64,000 nt of DNA from Veillonella parvula (GTDB taxonomy: Bacteria > Bacillota > Negativicutes > Veillonellales > Veillonellaceae), in contig NZ_CP138632.1 of assembly GCF_036456085.1 (NCBI RefSeq), positions 1,159,001-1,223,000 of the forward strand, written 5' to 3'. The notes below the pieces were generated by a model. It worked only from the letters and a program-made list of their open reading frames with translations, did not search any database and was not told the DNA's origin. This document shows, one piece after another, positions 50,190 through 59,738 of this stretch. Position 1 is the stretch's first letter, and each line of letters opens with the position of its first letter. The translations under genes and the position numbers were made by a program.

Positions 50190-50218
50190 ATCATACATCG
50201 TTATAGATATATAATCAA
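50190..50218 (-). promoter_or_regulatory. Probable promoter of atpBEFHAGDC
   Basis: Minus-strand TTGATT, 17 nt, TATGAT in the 200-bp gap between atpI and atpB. It gives the structural genes their own start apart from the upstream wecB-atpZI genes. Confidence 0.5.
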
Positions 50219-50315
50219 CACTTGAAGGGTAAACAATTCCAATTAATCATAAATATAATGTATACAATGCATAATTGGAATACCTTTGTTGTTCCTGTTT
50301 TAGGTCATTCTAGAA

Positions 50316-50684
50316 CTAAAACTGGCGACTAAGCCACCAGTACATAGCATATAATGCAGGCTGAATAAGCGCGATACCTATAAACATGCTAACAGCCTCT
50401 ACACCCGGAATTTTCAGCCCTAAGACCACTAAAGAACCTACTAACATAAGGCGCCAAATCATCTGTCTACGAGATTTACGTACGGCTTTATAAGGATCTC
50501 CTGACACAATAGATTGTCCATGCAAAGCTAGGCTAAGTAAGTAGAGAACCATTATAAAGATACCCCAAAGCCATCCCCATAGATACTGTTCTAAGCCACA
50601 TAAAACTTGTATTATACTGCCCAAAAAAGCAATAAAAAAACAAGTCAGCAGCACGCGCACTATGAATTTTATATATTGATTCAT
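50316..50684 (-). CDS. atpI: ATP synthase subunit I (AtpI-like)
   Basis: Small membrane protein of 122 residues with four hydrophobic segments. Position between atpZ and atpB identifies it as the assembly factor AtpI, which helps insert the c-ring. Sequence conservation in this family is low, so the call rests partly on context. It starts 10 bp after atpZ. Confidence 0.75.
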   Translation of the reverse strand: MNQYIKFIVRVLLTCFFIAFLGSIIQVLCGLEQYLWGWLWGIFIMVLYLLSLALHGQSIVSGDPYKAVRKSRRQMIWRLMLVGSLVVLGLKIPGVEAVSMFIGIALIQPALYAMYWWLSRQF

Positions 50685-50694
50685 ACATACCTCA

Positions 50695-50889
50695 CTACTT
50701 AACTTGTTTATACAACATATAAAACCCTGTTATAGCTCCTATTAGGCCAAATATGACCATGCAGAGTGGTTCCGTTTGAAGCCAAGTATCCAATTTATAA
50801 CCTAGCCAAATAAAACCTCCTATACAGGAGACCAGTGTGACCCCCGCTGATGTTGCCATGGCGAGGGCTTTCACAAGATCCTTATCCAT
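50695..50889 (-). CDS. atpZ: AtpZ/AtpI-family membrane protein
   Basis: Protein of 64 residues with two membrane helices, of the AtpZ type thought to form a Mg2+/Ca2+ channel or assist ATP synthase. The segment GGFIWLGYKLDTWLQTEPLC is typical: a glycine-rich helix, then a GYKLD turn. The start is ATG at 50889, one base after the wecB stop; the longer frame to 50925 would overlap wecB. It has no strong ribosome binding site of its own, so it is probably coupled to wecB. Confidence 0.82.
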   Translation of the reverse strand: MDKDLVKALAMATSAGVTLVSCIGGFIWLGYKLDTWLQTEPLCMVIFGLIGAITGFYMLYKQVK

Positions 50890-50890
50890 A

Positions 50891-52033
50891 TTATTTACCA
50901 AAACGTTCAGGACGACACGCATCACCTAAGAACTCATGTCGCAATGCTTGAATAATGCGTTCAGAGGCTTTACCATCACCATATGGGTTAACAGAGTTAG
51001 ACATCAACTTATACGCTTCAGCATTGCTCAATAATTCATAAGCGGCTTTATGTACCGCATCTTTATCAGTACCTACAAGGCGAACGGTACCTGCTTCTAC
51101 TGCTTCAGGACGTTCTGTCGTATCACGCAATACGAGAACTGGCTTACCAAGAGCTGGGGCTTCCTCTTGAATCCCACCTGAATCAGTCAAAATCAAGTAA
51201 GATTTAGCCATCAAGTTTGCAAACGGTTCATAGTCAAGAGGGTCAATTAATGTAACACGCTCCACAGAACCAAGTTCCTCTTGTACAACTTGGCGAACTT
51301 TAGGATTTTTATGTACAGGGAAAACAACTTGAATATCTTCAAATTCATTAATTAAATCTCGAATGGCTTGATATACATGGCGCATAGGTTCACCTAAGTT
51401 TTCTCGGCGATGTGTGGTAACAAGAACCGTACGTTTTTTAGGATCAAGAGCATTAATAGCTGCATCATCGAATACATAGTTGTCTTGTACAGTCGTATCA
51501 AGAGCATCGATAACAGTATTCCCTGTTACATAAAGATGTTCTGTATTAATATTTTCTTTTTTTAAATTGCTTTCAGAACTAGAAGTAGGCGCAAAGTGAT
51601 ACGTCGCGATCGAACCCGTCAATTTTCGATTCATCTCTTCAGGGAATGGAGAGTAAATATCACCTGTCCGTAGTCCTGCTTCCACGTGACCTACAGGAAT
51701 TTCTTGGTAGAAAGAAGCCAATGCCCCAGCAAAGGTAGTTGTAGTATCACCATGAACGAGTACCACATCAGGTTTTGCTTCTTCTAACACATCTTTAAGG
51801 CCCATCAAAGCACGATTAGTTACATCATATAGTGTTTGACCTTGGCTCATAATGTTTAAATCATAGTCTGGGGTAATATTAAACAAGTTTAGTACTTGAT
51901 CGAGCATATCTCGATGCTGTGCCGTAACGGTTACGATAGGTTCCATATCTGGTGCTGCTTGTAATGCTTTTACAAGAGGAGCCATCTTGATAGCCTCAGG
52001 TCTTGTACCAAAGATTGTCATAACTTTTAACAT
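50891..52033 (-). CDS. wecB: UDP-N-acetylglucosamine 2-epimerase (non-hydrolysing)
   Basis: Interconverts UDP-GlcNAc and UDP-ManNAc for surface polysaccharide. Its 380 residues contain IFGTRPEAIKMAPLV, VHGDTTTTFAGALAS, HVEAGLRTGDIYSPFPEEMN, TTHRRENLG and TDSGGIQEEAPALGKPVLVL. The ATG at 52033 has GGAGG 5 nt upstream; a frame to 52084 is not supported. An intrinsic terminator lies only 33 bp upstream, and the gene touches atpZ, so it leads into the ATP synthase genes. Confidence 0.95.
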   Translation of the reverse strand: MLKVMTIFGTRPEAIKMAPLVKALQAAPDMEPIVTVTAQHRDMLDQVLNLFNITPDYDLNIMSQGQTLYDVTNRALMGLKDVLEEAKPDVVLVHGDTTTTFAGALASFYQEIPVGHVEAGLRTGDIYSPFPEEMNRKLTGSIATYHFAPTSSSESNLKKENINTEHLYVTGNTVIDALDTTVQDNYVFDDAAINALDPKKRTVLVTTHRRENLGEPMRHVYQAIRDLINEFEDIQVVFPVHKNPKVRQVVQEELGSVERVTLIDPLDYEPFANLMAKSYLILTDSGGIQEEAPALGKPVLVLRDTTERPEAVEAGTVRLVGTDKDAVHKAAYELLSNAEAYKLMSNSVNPYGDGKASERIIQALRHEFLGDACRPERFGK

Positions 52034-52057
52034 AATTGCCTCCAACGTAGTAGGATA

Positions 52058-52082
52058 GAAAAAATGGGGCGCCAAGCGCCCC
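52058..52082 (-). terminator. Terminator between wecA and wecB
   Basis: GC-rich 7-bp stem GGGGCGC/GCGCCCC (52066-52072 with 52076-52082) followed by ATTTTTTC on the minus strand. Only 33 bp separate it from the wecB ATG, leaving little room for a promoter. Confidence 0.8.
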
Positions 52083-52090
52083 ACAGATGG

Positions 52091-53242
52091 TTATTCCTTA
52101 TGAGAATCATCAGTATTCTCCAAGGCTTTAGCCAATTCATCGCGATCAAAGGATATGGTATTATCCGAGTCGCTGCGTTCAATTGTAGGACGTGGTAACG
52201 GATGCCCTGCCGCATCACTATGCATGATAACGCCAAGACGTCGTGCAATATAAATACTACACAAGAAAATTACTAATACCAAGGTCGCTCCGACCCAAGC
52301 ATTAACCTCTGCAACGATAACAGATACACCGCCGAAAAGAGCTGTTACTGCATACATCAACAATACAGCTTGCTTTTGTGTTAATCCTTGTGCCAATAAA
52401 CGATGGTGAACATGACCTTTATCGGGTTTAAAGATGGGACGTCCACTGATCTTACGGCGCACAATGGCAAATAAGGTGTCCAAAATAGGCAAGCCTAACA
52501 CAATGGCAGGTACCACTAGAGCAATCATAGCAGCTGTCTTCACAGCGCCCATAACGGAAATAGCCGCTAATGTATAGCCTAATAACATGGATCCCGTATC
52601 ACCCATGAATATTTTTGCAGGATTGAAGTTATACCGCAAGAAACCTACAGTCGCACCTGCTAAAGCAAGAGAGATACAAGCAAGATCAGTTTGACCAAGT
52701 TGCAATGTCATTGCACAAACAGCGATACATGCGATAAAGGAAATACCTGCAGCCAAGCCATCAAGGCCATCGATAAGGTTTACAATATTTGTAAAACCAA
52801 CTATCCAGAAAATAGTCAATGGGATAGCCCAATACTTGAGATATACTACACCACCCCAAGGAAGGTTGATGAAATCTACTCGAATATCATAAGCCACCAA
52901 AATAGCGGCTGCTATAATTTGGCCCATTAACTTAGTTTTTGGCTCAATTTGTTTAATGTCGTCCCAAATACCAACTAGTACCAAAATGACTGTACCAAGG
53001 ACAAACCCAAACAATTTATGATCATGCGGAATGGAATCGTTAAAAAGAACCGATCCCACATAACCGAGAAAGATTGCTAATCCACCAAGTCGTGGAATCG
53101 CACCATGATGCACCTTTCGAGCATCAGGCTTATCTATTGCCCCAACAGCAACGGCAAAGCGTTTTACCAATGGGGTAAGTGCAAAGGTTATGATGAGCGC
53201 TAGTGCAAAGGCCCACACATAATCGAGCACATATTCACTCAT
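52091..53242 (-). CDS. wecA: Undecaprenyl-phosphate GlcNAc-1-phosphate transferase (WecA/TagO)
   Basis: Membrane enzyme that starts lipid-linked surface polysaccharide, 383 residues and about 11 helices. Family motifs are GIWDDIKQIEPKTKLMGQ, NLIDGLDGLAAG, NFNPAKIFMGDTGS and the HVHHRLL motif near residue 275. MraY lacks the HVHH type, so a WecA/TagO enzyme is favoured. It is followed by a terminator and then wecB, the next step for ManNAc-containing polymers. Confidence 0.93.
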   Translation of the reverse strand: MSEYVLDYVWAFALALIITFALTPLVKRFAVAVGAIDKPDARKVHHGAIPRLGGLAIFLGYVGSVLFNDSIPHDHKLFGFVLGTVILVLVGIWDDIKQIEPKTKLMGQIIAAAILVAYDIRVDFINLPWGGVVYLKYWAIPLTIFWIVGFTNIVNLIDGLDGLAAGISFIACIAVCAMTLQLGQTDLACISLALAGATVGFLRYNFNPAKIFMGDTGSMLLGYTLAAISVMGAVKTAAMIALVVPAIVLGLPILDTLFAIVRRKISGRPIFKPDKGHVHHRLLAQGLTQKQAVLLMYAVTALFGGVSVIVAEVNAWVGATLVLVIFLCSIYIARRLGVIMHSDAAGHPLPRPTIERSDSDNTISFDRDELAKALENTDDSHKE

Positions 53243-53276
53243 AAGACACCTCCAACAAGTAGGTTGTAAAAACAGA

Positions 53277-54635
53277 TTAGTTCGTTAAGCTACGAATAGG
53301 AGCAGGAATTCTGCCACCACGGGCAATGAACTCGGCTGCACTATATGGACTCACTTCGATAATAGGAGCATAACCTAATAATCCACCAAATTCAACAACC
53401 TCTCCAACAGTCTTACCAGGTACAGGAATTACACGAACCGCAGTTGTCTTATTATTAATCATACCAATTGCTGATTCATCTGCAATGATAGCAGAAATGG
53501 TATCAGCAGTAGTGTCTCCAGGAATAGCAATCATATCAAGCCCTACAGAACAAACACATGTCATGGCCTCTAATTTATCAAGCGTCAAACTACCACAGGA
53601 TACAGCATCAATCATGCCTGCATCTTCCGAGACAGGAATGAATGCACCACTAAGGCCACCTACGTGAGAGGAAGCCATAAGACCACCTTTTTTCACCGCA
53701 TCATTAAGTAATGCTAGTGCCGCTGTAGTGCCATGACAACCACAAGAGGACAAGCCCATTTCTTCAAGAACATGAGCTACAGAGTCACCTACAGCTGGCG
53801 TTGGCGCCAAAGATAAATCAATAATACCAAATGGTTTACCGAGACGACGAGATGCCTCTTGGGCTACCAATTGACCTACGCGCGTGATTTTAAAAGCAGT
53901 ACGTTTAATCGTTTCTGCTACAACGTCAAAGGATTGACCTCGAACGGATTCAAGCGCATGTTTTACAACGCCCGGGCCAGATACACCTACAGAAATAGCA
54001 CTATCCCCTTCTGTTACCCCGAAGAAAGCACCCGCCATAAACGGGTTATCCTCTACAGGATTACAGAAAATTACGAGCTTAGCGCAGCCAAGAGCATCAT
54101 TATCCTTTGTAAGCTCTGCAGTTTTCTTAACGATGATTCCCATGTCTCGCACTGCGTCCATGTTGATACCAGTTTTAGTAGAGCCCACAGCAACAGAGCT
54201 ACAAACGATATCCGTAGTTGCCAGCGCTTCAGGGATAGAGTCAATCAAAATGCGGTCAGCTCGAGTGGCGCCCTTTGTTACAAGCGCAGAAAAGCCGCCA
54301 ATAAAATTAACACCTACAGTTTTTGCAGCACGATCCATAGCTTCCGCCACAGGAACATAAGATGTTAAATCACTCCCCCCTGCAACTAGAGAAATGGGTG
54401 TTACAGAAATACGCTTATTGATAATAGGAATGCCGAATTCTCGCTCAATATCTTCCCCTGTAGATACAAGATGTTCTGCCTCTTTTGTAATACGGTCATA
54501 AATACGGTCACACAGCTCTTTACCAGAACTAGATGCACATTCAAGCAAGCTAATTCCCATCGTAATAGTACGCACATCAAGCTTGTTATCATGAATCATC
54601 TGATTCGTTTCTAAAATATTGTCGATAGATAACAT
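53277..54635 (-). CDS. PFL-family (UPF0210/DUF711) protein
   Basis: Conserved protein of 452 residues, function unknown, with glycyl-radical-enzyme-like fold but no radical loop expected. Stretches seen are [47 protein letters not shown] and [16 protein letters not shown]. The pairing with a small ACT-domain gene 9 bp upstream is the usual arrangement of this family and suggests an amino-acid-linked role. Confidence 0.88.
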   Translation of the reverse strand: MLSIDNILETNQMIHDNKLDVRTITMGISLLECASSSGKELCDRIYDRITKEAEHLVSTGEDIEREFGIPIINKRISVTPISLVAGGSDLTSYVPVAEAMDRAAKTVGVNFIGGFSALVTKGATRADRILIDSIPEALATTDIVCSSVAVGSTKTGINMDAVRDMGIIVKKTAELTKDNDALGCAKLVIFCNPVEDNPFMAGAFFGVTEGDSAISVGVSGPGVVKHALESVRGQSFDVVAETIKRTAFKITRVGQLVAQEASRRLGKPFGIIDLSLAPTPAVGDSVAHVLEEMGLSSCGCHGTTAALALLNDAVKKGGLMASSHVGGLSGAFIPVSEDAGMIDAVSCGSLTLDKLEAMTCVCSVGLDMIAIPGDTTADTISAIIADESAIGMINNKTTAVRVIPVPGKTVGEVVEFGGLLGYAPIIEVSPYSAAEFIARGGRIPAPIRSLTN

Positions 54636-54644
54636 AAGTGCCTC

Positions 54645-54920
54645 CTATCCTACACGGTGCATGCTCAAGAAAATATCAGCATGTTGTGCACGGATTTCAA
54701 CACCTAGTTCTTTACCTTGAGTCGTCAAAGCCTCTTGGATAGCTGTAAGATTTTTCATATCTTCAGACTTGGTTTCACACATCATAATCATATTGAAAAC
54801 ACCATCAAGGATGGTCTGATTAATGGACATAATATTTACACCGTAGTTAGCGAGTACGGTACTAACCCCAGCAATGATACCAACGCGGTCTACGCCGACA
54901 ACGGTAACAACTAATTTCAT
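54645..54920 (-). CDS. ACT-domain protein (UPF0237)
   Basis: Single ACT domain of 91 residues: VVTVVGVDRVGIIAGVSTVL, then NIMSINQTILDGVFNMIMM. ACT domains bind amino acids; the partner PFL protein is directly downstream. The ATG at 54920 has AAGGTGA 5 nt upstream, whereas a GTG at 54941 would extend it without support. Confidence 0.88.
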   Translation of the reverse strand: MKLVVTVVGVDRVGIIAGVSTVLANYGVNIMSINQTILDGVFNMIMMCETKSEDMKNLTAIQEALTTQGKELGVEIRAQHADIFLSMHRVG

Positions 54921-54989
54921 AACATCACCTTCTCTAAGCACTACAAACTATATAGCCAGTAAAGGGCATTCAATAAACTATATTAATAT

Positions 54990-54998
54990 ATTATAACA
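54990..54998 (-). promoter_or_regulatory. Extended -10 promoter of the ACT-PFL-wecA unit
   Basis: TGTTATAAT on the minus strand, about 70 bp before the ACT gene. Confidence 0.5.
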
Positions 54999-55054
54999 CA
55001 TTTATTATTTTTCATGAGTGAAATCTTTATGAGTTTTCTAGTGAAAACAATATG

Positions 55055-56692
55055 TTATACTTTGTCAGACAAAGCACTTGTCACAATCTCTTCACCAGCA
55101 GTTAACAATGCGATAAGACCTTTGTCACCTTTATAGCTTTCACCATAAATTTTATATAAATCTTCAGTGCCAGATGGGCGTGCTACAAACCAGCCTGTTT
55201 CCGTTTCCACACGAACACCATCGATAGGCATATCTTTATACAGAGAAGTAGTGCGAACATTAGTAATCGCATTACCATCTACTTCGGTAGCCGTAATGGA
55301 GCTTGCATTTAATTGTTTCAACTTAGCCTTGGCCACCTTTGTACAAGGTGCATCAATACGACCAAATCGTGGATCCCCACAACCTTCCACAATATTGTTA
55401 TATAGTCTCTCAACAGTTGCGCCCATTACAGCGTACATCTCCATTGCTAAAAGAGCCATAATCATACCATCTTTATCTGTGGTCCATACGGTACCATCTT
55501 TTTTAAGGAAGGATGCACCAGCAGATTCTTCGCCTCCAATGCCAATTTCCCCATCGAATAATAGGGAACTAAAGTATTTAAAGCCTACCGGAACTTCATA
55601 CACAGGAATTTCTTTAACGGATGCCCACTTATCAATCATAGTGGTACAAACAACCGTTTTGCCTACCCCTTTATCCTTCCAACCACGGGTTGTGAATAGA
55701 TAATCGGCAGCGGCTACGAGGAATGCATTTGGTGAAGCAAGCCCTTCTGCACTAACAATACCATAACGATCATAATCGGGATCGTTACCAACAGCCAAAT
55801 CGTAATTACCAATTTGCTTGATAACATCGGCCATAGCGTATTCGGAGGAACAATCCATGCGGACCTTACCATCATGGTCATACGTCATAAAGCTAAAAGT
55901 TGGATCATATTCATCATTGATAATATCCATGTTGAGATTATAGCGCTCTTTAATAGCTCGCCAATAACCTAGTCCACTACCGCCGAGGGCATTAACGAGG
56001 ACCTTAGGTTTTGCACTTTGTATTGCCTCCATATTAATAATAGAAGACAGTTCTTCTACGTACAGGCCTTTATAGTCATACGGAACTTGTTGATCAGGTT
56101 CAATATTGTCGATACTAATACGTTTGAACCCTTCTAATTCACAATATGCACGAACATATTCATTAGCACGGGTTTCAATCCATTTTGTAACGAGAGTATC
56201 CGCCGGGCCGCCATTAGTAGCGTTATACTTGATGCCACCGTTATCTGGAGGATTATGAGATGGCGTAATCACGATACCATCCGCTTTATCATCATGGCTT
56301 TCATTATAACGAATAATGGCACGAGATATAGATGGTGTCGGCACAAAATCCATATCGGAATCAACCATTGCCGTTACACCATTGCCAGCAAGAACCTCTA
56401 GAACCGTTACAAGGGCTGGCTGAGATAAAGCATGTGTATCTTGACCGACAAAAATCGGACCTGTAGCGCCGAATTGTCCACGGCCATCACAAATAGCCTG
56501 TGTAATAGCGGCCACATGTAAATCCGTAAAAGTACCATTTAAAGATGTACCGCGATGGCCAGATGTGCCAAAGGATACGAGTTGTGTCGGATCTGTAATA
56601 TCCGGAGCATTATCAAAATATGCATCCACAAGGGTTTGCACATCGATAATATCTTGTTCTTGTACAGGCGTACCTGCTAATTTGTGAGTCAT
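55055..56692 (-). CDS. pgm: Phosphoglucomutase (alpha-D-glucose-1,6-bisphosphate dependent)
   Basis: Interconverts glucose-1-phosphate and glucose-6-phosphate. Its 545 residues match the E. coli Pgm length; SFGTSGHRG near the N-terminus, the phosphoserine loop GIVITPSHNPPDNGGIKYN, GNDPDYDRYG and GGEESAGASF are all present. The ATG at 56692 has AGAGG 5-6 nt upstream; the longer frame to 56755 is not supported. It likely supplies glucose-1-P for surface glycans. Confidence 0.94.
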   Translation of the reverse strand: MTHKLAGTPVQEQDIIDVQTLVDAYFDNAPDITDPTQLVSFGTSGHRGTSLNGTFTDLHVAAITQAICDGRGQFGATGPIFVGQDTHALSQPALVTVLEVLAGNGVTAMVDSDMDFVPTPSISRAIIRYNESHDDKADGIVITPSHNPPDNGGIKYNATNGGPADTLVTKWIETRANEYVRAYCELEGFKRISIDNIEPDQQVPYDYKGLYVEELSSIINMEAIQSAKPKVLVNALGGSGLGYWRAIKERYNLNMDIINDEYDPTFSFMTYDHDGKVRMDCSSEYAMADVIKQIGNYDLAVGNDPDYDRYGIVSAEGLASPNAFLVAAADYLFTTRGWKDKGVGKTVVCTTMIDKWASVKEIPVYEVPVGFKYFSSLLFDGEIGIGGEESAGASFLKKDGTVWTTDKDGMIMALLAMEMYAVMGATVERLYNNIVEGCGDPRFGRIDAPCTKVAKAKLKQLNASSITATEVDGNAITNVRTTSLYKDMPIDGVRVETETGWFVARPSGTEDLYKIYGESYKGDKGLIALLTAGEEIVTSALSDKV

Positions 56693-56857
56693 AGAAACCT
56701 CTAATCTTATCTTGAGGGCAAGCCCTCTTATTTTACAACCTTGATATTCTATCAATTACATTAAATTATTTCCAAAATGTATGTATCATTCATAAAATAT
56801 TATATTTACACATAATTAATATAAGATGACAACAGCCAGAGATTTTATCATAATTCT

Positions 56858-57808
56858 TTATTTTGATTTGTTACAACTATTTTCATCTATTACAACATTA
56901 TTGTTCGCTTCGGTAGTTATATCTTGTGATTTCAGCTGTTTAGATATTTCCGCAGGAACAATAGGTTGAGTAAAACCTTGCCCGATAACCTCTTGAGCAT
57001 CAGTAATCAAGATAAACACATTTGGGTCCGCTTCTTGAATAACCTCTTTCAATTTATTTACCTGCAGCAAGTTAACTGCAACCATCACAATTTGCTTAGG
57101 CGTACGTGTATAAGCGCCAATGCCATTGATAATAGTAGCGCCACGACCGACCTTATTGATGATGCATTCACATACCTCATCGGTACGATAGGTAATGATG
57201 AAAGCAACTTTACGTTGATTAAAGCCGATTACCACCTTATTTGTAATAATAGTATACACATACACACTGATAAGAGTTACAGCTACCGCTTCAAGTCCAA
57301 CAACTCCGACAGCAACTAAGAGGATGGCACAGTTGATAGCGCTATTAATGGACCCCATTTGAAGGCCATAATATTTGCGAACGATAAGTGCAATCGGATC
57401 AAGGCCCCCTGTATTACCACCTACACGGTAGACGATACCAAGCCCTAGTCCAGTTGTGATACCTGCCATCATAGAACTGAGTAGTGGATCCTTAATAATC
57501 ATGTCATATTGCAAGAAACTAAACAGATCAATCATCCACGATAACATGAGCGTACCATACAAGGTATTAAGCACTACACGTTTACCAAGCCACTTCCAAG
57601 CAGCCCAAAATATAGGGACGTTCAAAATAACGTTCCAAGAACCAACGGATAATCCCGTTAAATAATACAAAATCAACCCTACCCCACTAATACCAGTACT
57701 AACCAGTTTGTGAGGTAGTACAAAGGCATCTAAACCAGCACCAAAAATTGCACAACCAATAGCAACTATGACACATTGATAGACAACATCTTTATACTTG
57801 GCGAACAT
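56858..57808 (-). CDS. YitT-family membrane protein
   Basis: Membrane protein of 316 residues with five or six hydrophobic segments (YitT_membrane, DUF161) and a soluble C-terminal DUF2179 domain (about 215-295, IITYRTDEVCECIINKVGRG). Function unknown. The ATG at 57808 has GGAGG 5 nt upstream. A single gene divergent from ispE. Confidence 0.88.
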   Translation of the reverse strand: MFAKYKDVVYQCVIVAIGCAIFGAGLDAFVLPHKLVSTGISGVGLILYYLTGLSVGSWNVILNVPIFWAAWKWLGKRVVLNTLYGTLMLSWMIDLFSFLQYDMIIKDPLLSSMMAGITTGLGLGIVYRVGGNTGGLDPIALIVRKYYGLQMGSINSAINCAILLVAVGVVGLEAVAVTLISVYVYTIITNKVVIGFNQRKVAFIITYRTDEVCECIINKVGRGATIINGIGAYTRTPKQIVMVAVNLLQVNKLKEVIQEADPNVFILITDAQEVIGQGFTQPIVPAEISKQLKSQDITTEANNNVVIDENSCNKSK

Positions 57809-58013
57809 AGCTCCCTCCAAATTGCCATTTCACTATAAATATTCTATAATGAACTAATTAAAACATACGCTGTTTACAATGCTTTTAATAATCAAACAAC
57901 AGGTATATACAAAATCATCATAAACCACTTAATGGTTATTTTCAATCACTTTATAACAGTATAAAATAAACATATAAACTGCATATATTTTGTACATTAC
58001 AAACGAGGCTATT

Positions 58014-58910
58014 ATGAGTAAAAGTTTTGAGCAACTCGGTTGCAGCAAAATTAATATTGGGCTTGCTATTACAGGCAAGCGTGACGATGGATACCACGAC
58101 ATCGATTCTATATTTCAATCGATTCGCCTTAGTGATTCTATTTATTTCGCTAAACATCATTCCGTAGTATTTTCTGGTGGCGCTCCCGAATTGCCTGACT
58201 ACATGCAAAAACTCGTAAGCTATGGAGAAGATAATCTCGCGCTCAAAGCGTTACGCGCCATACAGACCTATACGGGTTGTAAAGCCGGTGCCGCCATCCA
58301 CCTATTAAAACGCGTCCCTATTCAAGCGGGTCTTGGTGGCGGTAGTGCAGACGCAGCAGCCATGTTATTAGGTCTCAACCGCTTTTGGGACTTACGTCTT
58401 ACACAAGAGGAACTTTTAAATATTGGTGCCTCACTAGGATCTGATGTGCCGTTCCTACTACAAGGTGGTACAGCTCGCGGAACAGGTCGTGGCGAAGTGT
58501 TAACCTATAGTCAATCGCCAGAAGCACATTGGCTATTACTAGTAAAGCCAAAGGTATCTATTTCTACAGCAGTTGCTTATGGTCGCTTCAGCGGTAAATC
58601 TAAAGCCACCACAAAAACGATCGATACCGTTCTGAATCATCTTAAGAATAATGATTTACAATCTGCTTTTACTAGTAGCGCTAATACTTTCGAAGAATTA
58701 TTATTCCCAGATCACAAAGAATTAGTGGTATGTAAGAACTTTTTCACTAGTCGTGGATACCCAACTATCATGACAGGAAGCGGGCCTACGATGGTAGTAT
58801 TACTTAACAAGCCTATGGAAGCATTGCAGTTACAAGAAGAGATTAAAGCTGCTGGTCATGATTGGCTGTCACTCATTACTAAAACATGTACACAGGAGGA
58901 CTTAGTATGA
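58014..58910 (+). CDS. ispE: 4-diphosphocytidyl-2-C-methyl-D-erythritol kinase
   Basis: Fourth enzyme of the MEP isoprenoid pathway, 298 residues, GHMP kinase family. Motifs are SKINIGLAITGKRDDGYHDI, the ATP loop VPIQAGLGGGSADAAAMLLG and MTGSGPTMVVLL. The ATG at 58014 is chosen for a GAGG-type ribosome binding site and normal length. Its stop overlaps the gntR start (ATGA). Confidence 0.93.
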   Translation: MSKSFEQLGCSKINIGLAITGKRDDGYHDIDSIFQSIRLSDSIYFAKHHSVVFSGGAPELPDYMQKLVSYGEDNLALKALRAIQTYTGCKAGAAIHLLKRVPIQAGLGGGSADAAAMLLGLNRFWDLRLTQEELLNIGASLGSDVPFLLQGGTARGTGRGEVLTYSQSPEAHWLLLVKPKVSISTAVAYGRFSGKSKATTKTIDTVLNHLKNNDLQSAFTSSANTFEELLFPDHKELVVCKNFFTSRGYPTIMTGSGPTMVVLLNKPMEALQLQEEIKAAGHDWLSLITKTCTQEDLV

Positions 58911-59599
58911 CAAAACGGTTACAACCTATACGACTTGATGCGTATAAACCACTAAGAGAAGTGGTAAGTGAAACATTGCGTCAAGCCATCCAAGATGGAG
59001 TGTTAAAACCTGGGGAGCGCCTCATGGAAATTCCCCTTGCCGAAGAGTTAGGCGTAAGTCGTACCCCCATTCGTGAAGCCATACGTAAACTAGAACTAGA
59101 AGGCTTTGTCGTTATGGTGCCTCGCCGCGGCACCTACGTTGCCAACATCTCTTTGAAGGATATCACTCAAGTATTTGAAATCCGCTCTGCCCTAGAAGAA
59201 CTTGCAGCCGGCCTTGCAGCAGAACGGATTACGGAAGAAGAAATCGAAACTCTAGAGAGAATGCTTGTAGAAATCGGCGATCATATGGAAAACAAAAATA
59301 TGGAATCCGTCGTCGCTGCGGACGTAGAATTCCACGAAGTCCTCTACCGCGCATCTCGTAACGAAAGATTAGCAGACATCGTTCACAACTTGCGAGAGCA
59401 AACCTATCGCTTCCGTAGTTTTTCTATGAACCAACCAGGTCGTCTTAGAAAAACTTGGGAGGAACATCGTCAATTAGTGGAAGCCATCGCCTCTCACAAT
59501 GCCACACAAGCTCGTAAACTAGCTCGAATTCACATGGAACATTCTGAACAAACCTTGTTGCAAGGAATGGAAGAGTCACAAGAATTTACTAAGGCATAA
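58907..59599 (+). CDS. GntR-family regulator, FCD subfamily
   Basis: Transcription regulator of 230 residues: winged-helix domain (about 12-75, PLREVVSETLRQAIQDGVLK and LGVSRTPIREAIRKLELEGF) and an all-helical FCD ligand domain (about 85-220, EIRSALEELAAGLAAERI, then EFHEVLYRAS). FCD regulators usually sense organic acids. It is translationally coupled to ispE; the adjacent amino-acid symporter and glutamate dehydrogenase are possible targets, but this is inference. Confidence 0.9.
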   Translation: MTKRLQPIRLDAYKPLREVVSETLRQAIQDGVLKPGERLMEIPLAEELGVSRTPIREAIRKLELEGFVVMVPRRGTYVANISLKDITQVFEIRSALEELAAGLAAERITEEEIETLERMLVEIGDHMENKNMESVVAADVEFHEVLYRASRNERLADIVHNLREQTYRFRSFSMNQPGRLRKTWEEHRQLVEAIASHNATQARKLARIHMEHSEQTLLQGMEESQEFTKA

Positions 59600-59628
59600 A
59601 AAATATCCTACAAAATACTATATAAAGC

Positions 59629-59662
59629 AAAAATCCTTCCTATTTGTGAAGGATTTTTGTTT
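59629..59662 (+). terminator. Terminator of ispE-gntR
   Basis: A 9-bp stem (59631-59639 with 59648-59656), followed by TTTTG. Confidence 0.85.
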
Positions 59663-59738
59663 TACATAGTCTATAGAAATTGATACAATATCATTGATTA
59701 TTATGAAATATGGATTTTTTATAAGAAAGGGAGTTTTT

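Noticed and set aside
50895-50925. Longer start for atpZ overlapping wecB
   Set aside because: The upstream start has no ribosome binding site and the overlap is unlikely; ATG at 50889 gives the usual family length.
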